Assembly (NCBI GenBank): GCA_015493385.1 | Contig: WGDE01000010.1 | Coordinates: 1 to 39,166 of the forward strand | From: Phycisphaerae bacterium | Lineage (GTDB): Bacteria; Planctomycetota; Phycisphaerae; Sedimentisphaerales; Sedimentisphaeraceae | Reading direction: 5' to 3' | DNA: 39,166 nt | Shown here: positions 34,136 to 39,166 of the stretch, one piece after another | Numbering within the stretch: position 1 is the first letter of the stretch | Layout: each line of letters begins with the position of its first letter | Position numbers and translations under genes: made by a program | Notes under the pieces: generated by a model | What the model saw: only the letters and a program-made list of their open reading frames with translations | Database searches by the model: none | What the model was told of the DNA's origin: nothing

Positions 34136-34823
34136 ATCGTGAAAATGCGAAGAGAACGAGTTTGTCCCAGAATTTTATCTTAAAGATGCCGCTTTGCGGG
34201 TCGTCTTGTGCGAAAGCTACTGTTATTGTAACACCTTCTCCGCAGATAGATTCACTCTCAAGCGATTCCATCGCTTCCTCTACGGGCTTAATTTCTAGCT
34301 CATGCGCAAAGAATATTTCTAATGTGTGGTCTTTCTCGACAAGACTATCGTTTAGAGCCCAAACTAAGCCACGTACTAGTTTGGCGGTGAGGCGTTTGAT
34401 GTCTAGGATAGATGAGTAGTTGCCGCTTTTTTTGACCTTCTCAACGATTTTTGAATCAATTTTGGCACCGCGCAGAATCTGTCTGAAGAGAATTTCATCG
34501 ATTGTACTTTTCTCGCTTATGCCTTTGCGTGAGTCTTGTGTTTTTGCATTGATAAAATCAATAGTCTCTTTGCTGATACCAAGCATCTGTACTTCGATAG
34601 GCGAAAAGAGAGAACCAATTCTAATAAGGAAGTCATGCTCAATTTTATCAAACTTACTCGTACAGTCTAGACATGCGCTAACCTGCCAACGGGCAGTATT
34701 TTCGGGGGAGCAGCTTCCTTGCCATGTATGGCCAAATATGTTGTCAGATAAGAGATTATCTGTTTCTTTTAGGCAATATACACATCTCTTAGGTTGCCCT
34801 TTTTTTTTAGTACTAGCTCTCAT
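34134..34823 (-). CDS. Zinc-finger protein with HNH-like N-terminus
   Basis: A 229-aa protein not assigned to a named family. The N-terminus has paired cysteines 'RCVYC' (residues 14-18) and 'ACLDC' (about 50-54) with 'SKFDKIEHDFLIRIG' following. This is the layout of HNH-type treble-clef proteins of the 'C-x2-C…EHVFPxxW…C-x2-CN' kind, but the usual Asp/Glu-His is 'SDNIFGHTW', so the catalytic His may be lost or shifted. The rest is helical and charged, ending in strands. It may bind nucleic acid or be a degenerate nuclease. It has a near-consensus promoter and stands alone. Confidence 0.6.
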   Translation of the reverse strand: MRASTKKKGQPKRCVYCLKETDNLLSDNIFGHTWQGSCSPENTARWQVSACLDCTSKFDKIEHDFLIRIGSLFSPIEVQMLGISKETIDFINAKTQDSRKGISEKSTIDEILFRQILRGAKIDSKIVEKVKKSGNYSSILDIKRLTAKLVRGLVWALNDSLVEKDHTLEIFFAHELEIKPVEEAMESLESESICGEGVTITVAFAQDDPQSGIFKIKFWDKLVLFAFSR

Positions 34824-34873
34824 AGCGGTGTACTCTCTTTTTTTGGAAAAGAAAAATCATTGTGATTTCCGTA

Positions 34874-34902
34874 AATATAACTTTAATAGATATTTATGTC
34901 AA
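34874..34902 (-). promoter_or_regulatory. Promoter of the HNH-like gene
   Basis: On the minus strand TTGACA (34897-34902), 17-bp spacer, TATATT (34874-34879): one of the strongest matches in the window. It gives a leader of about 45 nt. Confidence 0.8.
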
Positions 34903-34950
34903 GCCTAAGGGCAAATAATAGCCGCAGGGGATGCTGGCTGTAATTGCTTC

Positions 34951-34978
34951 TTGCAAAAAAAACTCATCAGGCTAAAAT
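34951..34978 (+). promoter_or_regulatory. Candidate promoter of the E2-domain gene
   Basis: TTGCAA (34951-34956), 16-bp spacer, TAAAAT (34973-34978), about 50 nt before the transcript's ATG at 35038. Confidence 0.6.
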
Positions 34979-35037
34979 GCCTCTCTAGTAAGTTTTCTAT
35001 TAATCATTAAAACAGTTAGCGAAGTGGAGTTATCTAG

Positions 35038-35739
35038 ATGGGCAATTCGGAGCAACCGTGTCTCGGTTCCCAGTTTAAAATTAGCCGCATACAAAAGCTG
35101 ATTGGTAAGCGTATGCTCGATTCAAAACGCGAGTTGCCTTGTTTCTATCTCAACGTACCTGCGGACTTGACTGAGCTGAATAAGTTTAGACGTACCAAGT
35201 CTAAAGAGCTCAAGGCGAGACTATCCACAAATGATTTCTTCTTTGCAGCGATGTCAAAGGCGATTAGGAGTTATCCTTTAATGTCTGCGCAATTGGCAGA
35301 GGATTCACTTCTAATATCTGAGCATATAAATGTGGGCTTTGCAGTTGCAGCGCCGCAAGGTTTGGTTGTTCCTGTTATAAAAGAAACAGAATCTAAAAAT
35401 ATCGTAGCGATATCAAGAGATACGCAAGAGCTTACAAAGAAAGCTAAGAGCGGAAAATTAACACCAGACCAGATGAGCGGGGCGAATATAATCCTTAGTA
35501 GTCTTGGAATGTTTGGTACGAATAGCTTTATTGCAGTCTTGCCTCAAGGTGCAGTGAGTATTCTTGCGATTGGAAAACTTGTATCTAAAATTGTATATAG
35601 GAATGGAGTTTATGAGCCTCGAAAAATAATGGCTCTCTCGCTTGCAGTGGACCATCGTATCGTTGATGGTGTGTATGCGGCAAAATTCCTCAAGCTGATA
35701 GTTGATTTGCTTGAAAATCCTGAGATGTTAATTAGTTAA
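35038..35739 (+). CDS. Stand-alone 2-oxoacid dehydrogenase acyltransferase (E2) catalytic domain
   Basis: A 233-aa protein consisting only of the E2 catalytic (CAT-like) domain. It begins 'FKISRIQKLIGKRMLDSK', the usual start of that domain, has 'INVGFAVAAPQGLVVPVI', 'LSSLGMFGTNSFIAVLPQGA' and the active site 'DHRIVDG' (residues 205-211) with His206 and Asp210. There is no lipoyl domain, hinge or E1/E3-binding domain in the frame, and the start codon follows directly on a promoter and leader, so it does not look truncated by mutation. E1, E3 and lipoyl genes are not nearby. Its acyl acceptor is unknown. A phnA/yjdM gene follows after 30 bp. Confidence 0.88.
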   Translation: MGNSEQPCLGSQFKISRIQKLIGKRMLDSKRELPCFYLNVPADLTELNKFRRTKSKELKARLSTNDFFFAAMSKAIRSYPLMSAQLAEDSLLISEHINVGFAVAAPQGLVVPVIKETESKNIVAISRDTQELTKKAKSGKLTPDQMSGANIILSSLGMFGTNSFIAVLPQGAVSILAIGKLVSKIVYRNGVYEPRKIMALSLAVDHRIVDGVYAAKFLKLIVDLLENPEMLIS

Positions 35740-35769
35740 TCAATAGGTCTAAGAGAAAGTGTTGTTGTT

Positions 35770-36111
35770 ATGAGTGAATTGCCAAATTGCCCAAAATGCG
35801 GGTGTGAATATACATATGAAGATATGGGGCTTATCATTTGCCCAGAATGCGCGCATGAATTTACTAAAGAGTCTCTCTCTCAAGATGAAGACAAACAGGA
35901 AGTGGTAAAAGACGCCAGCGGCAATATTCTAGAGAGCGGTGATAGTATAACCGTCATAAAAGATCTCAAAGTTAAAGGCACTTCACTGGTTGTTAAAGTT
36001 GGTACTAAAGTGAAGAATATCAGAATTGTCGGCGGAGACCATGCTATTGACTGCAAAATCAATGGTATTGGGGCGATGAAGCTAAAGAGTGAGTTTGTTA
36101 GAAAAGCATAG
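35770..36111 (+). CDS. yjdM: PhnA/YjdM family zinc-ribbon protein
   Basis: A 113-aa protein with an N-terminal zinc ribbon ('[21 protein letters not shown]') and the C-terminal PhnA domain '[16 protein letters not shown]'-type core, here '[19 protein letters not shown]', ending '[12 protein letters not shown]'. The family was named from the E. coli phosphonate locus but is not needed for phosphonate use, and its role is unsettled. It lies 30 bp behind the E2-domain gene, probably in the same transcript, and is followed by a strong terminator. Confidence 0.92.
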   Translation: MSELPNCPKCGCEYTYEDMGLIICPECAHEFTKESLSQDEDKQEVVKDASGNILESGDSITVIKDLKVKGTSLVVKVGTKVKNIRIVGGDHAIDCKINGIGAMKLKSEFVRKA

Positions 36112-36142
36112 GGTAGTCTAGAGGATGAGTAAATAAATTGAA

Positions 36143-36173
36143 AAGGGCGGTCTTTTTTAAAAAGACCGCCCTT
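36143..36173. terminator. Bidirectional terminator between yjdM and pgk
   Basis: AAGGGCGGTCTTTT-tta-AAAAGACCGCCCTT, a stem of about 14 bp between two converging genes. T-rich flanks are present on both strands, though interrupted. Confidence 0.88.
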
Positions 36174-36206
36174 ATTTATTGGTTTAAAAGAGTTCCCTAG
36201 CTTAGC

Positions 36207-37445
36207 TTACTTTTCGTCAAGAATGCTGATAACTTTGAAATTCTTGCCTTCCATCATTTCCAGTGAAGCGCCGCCGCCAGTTGATACGTGGCTAACCTTA
36301 TCTTCTAGCCCCATAATCTTAATTGCTGATGCGCTATCACCGCCACCAACAACAGTTCTTGCGCCATTTGCGGTCGCTTTGGCTAGGGCGTTTGCAACTG
36401 CTTTAGTTCCGCTAGCAAATGCTTCCATCTCGAAGACCCCCATTGGGCCATTCCAAACTACAGTCTTTGCTGATTCAATCTTGTTGACAAATAATTCGGC
36501 AGTTTTTGGACCAATATCCAATCCCATCCATCCCTCTGGAATATCACCTTCGACGATTTGAGTGTTTGCATTAGCATCAAACTTATCCGCAGCTTTACAG
36601 TCTACTGGGAGAAGAATTTCGCATTTACCATCTTTGCTCATCTCAAGTAATTCGGCTGCCTTTGATACGAAATCGTCTTCGCATAGACTGTCTCCAATCT
36701 CTATACCCTTTGCTTTTGCGAAGGTATATCCCATACCGCCACCAATGATGATTGTGTCAACTTTTTCCATTAGGTTTTCGATAACTTGAAGTTTGTCCGA
36801 TACTTTAGCACCGCCAAGGATTGCAACAAATGGCTTCTCTCCATTGTTTATAGTTTCGCCTAGGAACTCGATTTCTTTCTCAATTAGGAAACCAGCGACT
36901 ATTGGTTTGCCCTGCATAAAACAAGGGACCGTGTACATTGAAGCATTATCGCGGTGCGCGGTGCCGAACGCATCGCAAACATATACATCGCCTAGCTCTG
37001 CGATTTTCTTTGCGAAGTTGTCTTTTGCTTCTCTTAGCTGCGCATCTTCTTTGGCGGCTTTATCTTTGATAGTCTCTTCTTTATAGAAACGCAAATTCTC
37101 AAGTAGCATCACATCGCCAGCTTTTAGAGCCGAAGCTTTTGCCTTGACATCGTCGCCAATACAATCATCTGCGAAAATGACATCTTTGCCAAGAATTTCA
37201 CTAAGACGCTTTGCTACGGGAGCCAGTGAGAATTTTGGATTCTTCTCGCCTTTTGGTCGGCCGAGGTGGCTCATCAGTATTACCGAACCACCATTGTCTA
37301 TGATGTGCTGTATTGTCGGCATTGCCTTTGTGATACGCGCATCGTCTGTGATATTCATATTCTCATCAAGAGGCACGTTAAAGTCTGCTCTCATTATAAC
37401 TTTCTTACCTGCCACATCAATGTCAGCAACTGTTTTCTTAGCCAT
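36207..37445 (-). CDS. pgk: Phosphoglycerate kinase
   Basis: Interconverts 1,3-bisphosphoglycerate and 3-phosphoglycerate in glycolysis. The track starts at 37598, but the first 51 residues are not family-like and lie across the promoter; ATG 37443-37445 with AAAGGA upstream gives 'MAKKTVADIDVAGKKVIMRADFNVP' (412 aa). It has 'RADFNVPLD', 'SHLGRPKG', 'YVCDAFGTAHRDNAS', 'ILGGAKVSDKL', 'WNGPMGVFE' and the C-terminal nucleotide loop 'VVGGGDSASAI…VSTGGGASLEMMEGK'. It is a single gene; gapA is not adjacent. Confidence 0.97.
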   Translation of the reverse strand: MAKKTVADIDVAGKKVIMRADFNVPLDENMNITDDARITKAMPTIQHIIDNGGSVILMSHLGRPKGEKNPKFSLAPVAKRLSEILGKDVIFADDCIGDDVKAKASALKAGDVMLLENLRFYKEETIKDKAAKEDAQLREAKDNFAKKIAELGDVYVCDAFGTAHRDNASMYTVPCFMQGKPIVAGFLIEKEIEFLGETINNGEKPFVAILGGAKVSDKLQVIENLMEKVDTIIIGGGMGYTFAKAKGIEIGDSLCEDDFVSKAAELLEMSKDGKCEILLPVDCKAADKFDANANTQIVEGDIPEGWMGLDIGPKTAELFVNKIESAKTVVWNGPMGVFEMEAFASGTKAVANALAKATANGARTVVGGGDSASAIKIMGLEDKVSHVSTGGGASLEMMEGKNFKVISILDEK

Positions 37446-37497
37446 CTTCAAAATTCCTTTATAGAGATATCGATTCTGTTTATAGTAAACGCACGCA

Positions 37498-37526
37498 ATC
37501 ATACAGAGGTTTTGCTGAAATTTCAA
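37498..37526 (-). promoter_or_regulatory. Promoter of pgk
   Basis: On the minus strand TTGAAA (37521-37526), 17-bp spacer, TATGAT (37498-37503). Transcription from near 37491 gives a leader of about 46 nt and excludes the longer ORF-track start. Confidence 0.75.
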
Positions 37527-37910
37527 AATTAAAAATACTGAAATACGCTTGAGATTGGTAAAAAAGATGTGTGTGGAGATTGTATTTTGACATATCAAGA
37601 AATCTTTGACTTACGAATCTAACCATGCAATAGCTAGAAATAATTGCTATGATAATTACAGATATTTCCCAGTATATTACGAGGGAGGTTGCAATTATTG
37701 CGTTTATTAAGTCTTAAAACGGTATTAATCTTCTTGAAACAGGAATATGCTACTATACAATAAGGGTCGGTATTTCAAGGGAGAATGGGTAAGTGTGAAA
37801 AACTCTTTTGGCATCTAGAGATGCATGAGGGGGTTGTTTGCACCGAGTGTTTATGTGAGAGTTGACTTCTCGTTCATTGGTGCAGAGCGAGACGAGATGG
37901 GAATGGAGTA
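37527..37910. other. Intergenic region upstream of the dockerin/SUMF1 gene
   Basis: About 380 bases with no supportable gene. An extended -10 element TGC-TACTAT (37748-37756) may start the downstream transcript, which would have a leader of roughly 160 nt. The upstream half is AT-rich and featureless to me. Confidence 0.4.
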
Positions 37911-37924
37911 TCGGAGGTGTAGCT

Positions 37925-38929
37925 ATGAAACACCTAGCTATTTTGGTTTTAATTGTCGTGCTTTTAAGCGTTGTTTGTGTTGATGCGCAGACAACGGTTC
38001 TCAATATTGGTAATCTTACAGATAGCCCTAGGATAGACCTAATTGCCTTTGCTAAGTTTGCCTCATCATGGCAATTGTCAATTGGTGATTCTGGCTATCT
38101 AGCCGATTGTGATTTTAACGATGATGGCACTGTTGATATTTTAGATTTTGTGATATTTAGTGAAAATTGGCTACATCCATCTGGAATGGTATGGGTCTAC
38201 ATTGATGATGACGGCTTTGGTATGAAAGATATAAATGGTAATCCAATAAGCCATGGCGGCTTTACCGGTTTTATGAGCAAATATAAAACAACCAATGCTC
38301 AATATTGCGAATTCTTAAACGCAGCCCTTGCCTCTGGCGATATTACTGTTGGCGCAGACAATGTTGTTTATGGTGCAGATGGGAGTAACGCCGGCGCAGA
38401 TTTTGTCGGTGAGCCTTATTTTGAGACTTTCGCAGCAAATTCATATAGCAATATAATCTATGCCAATCAAGCATTTACTGTGCGCAACCGCGATGGATTC
38501 GATATGAGTAATCATCCGGTTATTGAAGTTAGCTGGTATGGCGCAATGGCATTTTGCAATTTCTACGCTGATTACAACCTCCCGACCCAGTGGCAATGGC
38601 AGGCCGTCGCTGATTATGATGGTAGCTATATTTATGGTTGCGGCGAGACAATAGACCACAGCAAAGTGAACTACGACCTAGAGAATCCTCTTGGATTTGC
38701 GACTACGCCATATACCTCTCCTGTAGATTTCTATGCGTCCTTTGGTTATGGGCTAAATGATATGTCTGGAAATGTAAGAGAGTGGACTCGGAGTGTCTAT
38801 AGCGGTGAATCCTATATTCTTTGCGGCGGAAGTTGGTTTACTACTGCAACTGATTGCAAGGTCGCCTACAGAGATTATTATGGCACATATCATATGTATT
38901 ACGATCTTGGTTTCCGAGTTTGCCGCTGA
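37925..38929 (+). CDS. Secreted dockerin-like / SUMF1 (formylglycine-generating-enzyme-like) protein
   Basis: The ATG at 37925 has GGAGGTG upstream and opens a signal peptide ('LAILVLIVVLLSVVCVDAQ'), so the track's 21 extra residues are dropped (334 aa). Residues ~25-85 form two EF-hand-like dockerin repeats ('LIAFAKFASSWQL…CDFNDDGTVDILDFVIFSENWL'). Residues ~90-334 are an FGE-sulfatase domain: 'KYKTTNAQYCEFLNAAL', 'HPVIEVSWYGAMAFCNFYAD', 'GLNDMSGNVREWTRS', 'CGGSWF' and terminal 'DLGFRVCR'. The paired catalytic cysteines of true FGE are not evident ('GGSWFTTATDC'), so it is more likely a binding or lectin-like member. This architecture is typical of Sedimentisphaerales and related Planctomycetota. 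Confidence 0.85.
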   Translation: MKHLAILVLIVVLLSVVCVDAQTTVLNIGNLTDSPRIDLIAFAKFASSWQLSIGDSGYLADCDFNDDGTVDILDFVIFSENWLHPSGMVWVYIDDDGFGMKDINGNPISHGGFTGFMSKYKTTNAQYCEFLNAALASGDITVGADNVVYGADGSNAGADFVGEPYFETFAANSYSNIIYANQAFTVRNRDGFDMSNHPVIEVSWYGAMAFCNFYADYNLPTQWQWQAVADYDGSYIYGCGETIDHSKVNYDLENPLGFATTPYTSPVDFYASFGYGLNDMSGNVREWTRSVYSGESYILCGGSWFTTATDCKVAYRDYYGTYHMYYDLGFRVCR

Positions 38930-38942
38930 TGACTAAAAGACT

Positions 38943-38995
38943 AACTGCTTTAATGCAAGAGGACGCAGAGGACGCAAGGGACGCAGGTGAAGGCT
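38943..38995. repeat. 'GACGCA'-type intergenic repeat
   Basis: AACTGCTTTAATGCAAGAGG followed by three near-tandem ACGCA(G/A)(A/G)GG units. It matches the eroded copy at 32180-32240. This type of short tandem 'acgcagaggacgca' motif recurs between genes in many environmental genomes. Confidence 0.6.
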
Positions 38996-39044
38996 AGGGC
39001 TTTATTTTATTAAAAAGCGGATTCAACTCATAAGTGCAACTGAG

Positions 39045-39073
39045 TCGACAAAATTTTGATGAGCTGGTATACT
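39045..39073 (+). promoter_or_regulatory. Promoter of the IS30 transposase
   Basis: TCGACA (39045-39050), 17-bp spacer, TATACT (39068-39073), followed by GAAAGGA before the ATG at 39114. Confidence 0.65.
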
Positions 39074-39113
39074 GTCTCACTGAAATTTTGTTACCTCATC
39101 GAAAGGAACACTT

Positions 39114-39166
39114 ATGAGAGAGTACCACCAACTCACCGAAGAGGATCGTATCGAAATTTACGCGAT
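39114..39166 (+). CDS. IS30-family transposase (partial, first 17 codons)
   Basis: The frame reads MREYHQLTEEDRIEIYA and runs off the window. 'YxQLTxEERxxI' is the standard start of IS30-family transposases, leading into an N-terminal helix-turn-helix that binds the element's ends. GAAAGGA precedes the ATG at good spacing. The catalytic DDE domain lies outside the window, so whether the gene is intact is unknown. It is too short for the ORF track. Confidence 0.85.
   Translation, partial: MREYHQLTEEDRIEIYA

Larger units (their letters stand above)
39031..39166 (+). mobile_element. IS30-family insertion sequence, left end (cut by window)
   Basis: The region contains a strong promoter and the start of an IS30-type transposase. 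The left boundary is an estimate: AAGTGCAAC near 39032-39040 resembles the AGTGCAA-type ends of some IS30 elements. The right end lies outside the window, so the inverted repeat cannot be confirmed. Confidence 0.6.

Noticed and set aside
37446-37598. 51-residue N-terminal extension of pgk in the ORF track
   Set aside because: It overlaps the predicted promoter, is not PGK-like, and the ATG at 37445 has a ribosome-binding site.

Overview
The window reads as a chromosomal segment of a low-GC, Gram-negative (diderm) bacterium. The best taxonomic clue is the secreted protein at 37925-38929, which has a dockerin-like EF-hand pair followed by a formylglycine-generating-enzyme (SUMF1-type) domain starting with a 'TTNAQYCEFLNAAL' stretch. 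This architecture is expanded in Phycisphaerae/Sedimentisphaerales (Planctomycetota). Lipid A genes, an outer-membrane beta-barrel, RND efflux with a TolC-type channel and a class 1B PyrD/PyrK pair fit that assignment, but no rRNA is present and the placement is an inference. Many genes have a good sigma70-type promoter (TTGACC/TTGACA, 16-17 bp spacer, TATAAT-like) and a clear intrinsic terminator, so transcription units can be drawn with some confidence.

Layout. (1) 1-11167, minus strand: cell-envelope block. From upstream to downstream it holds lpxD-lpxI (own promoter), an MsbA-type ABC exporter with a PDZ-like domain between its first two membrane helices (own promoter and a strong hairpin in the leader), then rfbA-rfbC-rfbD-rfbB (dTDP-L-rhamnose), a WaaP-like LPS-core kinase and a WaaG-like glycosyltransferase cut by the window edge. 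The ORF track misses that last gene because it runs off the window. Together these genes make lipid A, flip it, supply rhamnose and decorate the core. (2) 10091-17458, minus: one long operon, pyrK-pyrD-unknown-yggU-TPR/transglutaminase-AsmA-like-mnmA-GT9 heptosyltransferase. (3) 17577-20456: larC divergent from dacB. (4) 20564-27098: marC (+) converging on an RND tripartite efflux operon (-), with a shared bidirectional terminator. (5) 27240-30312, minus: two CNNM/CorC-type genes and a sensorless histidine kinase. (6) 30470-36111: tRNA-CAT, an abundant-looking beta-barrel protein, tRNA-Tyr (-), trpB, an HNH-like zinc protein (-), a stand-alone E2 acyltransferase domain and phnA/yjdM. (7) 36207-37445: pgk (-). 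(8) 37925-39166: the dockerin/SUMF1 protein and the first 17 codons of an IS30-family transposase at the window edge.

The most unusual items are: the PDZ-containing MsbA-type exporter; a REPIN-like doublet of 59-bp palindromes (9949-10095) with a partial second copy at 17481-17578, in which stem changes are compensatory and the element overlaps stop codons; a hairpin that begins the msbA leader; several families of old dispersed intergenic repeats; a lipoyl-less E2 catalytic domain; and a PBP4-type enzyme whose SxN motif appears to be SFG. No CRISPR array, prophage or defence island is visible. I did not find a clear new multi-gene system; the PDZ exporter and the palindrome family are the best candidates for something undescribed.
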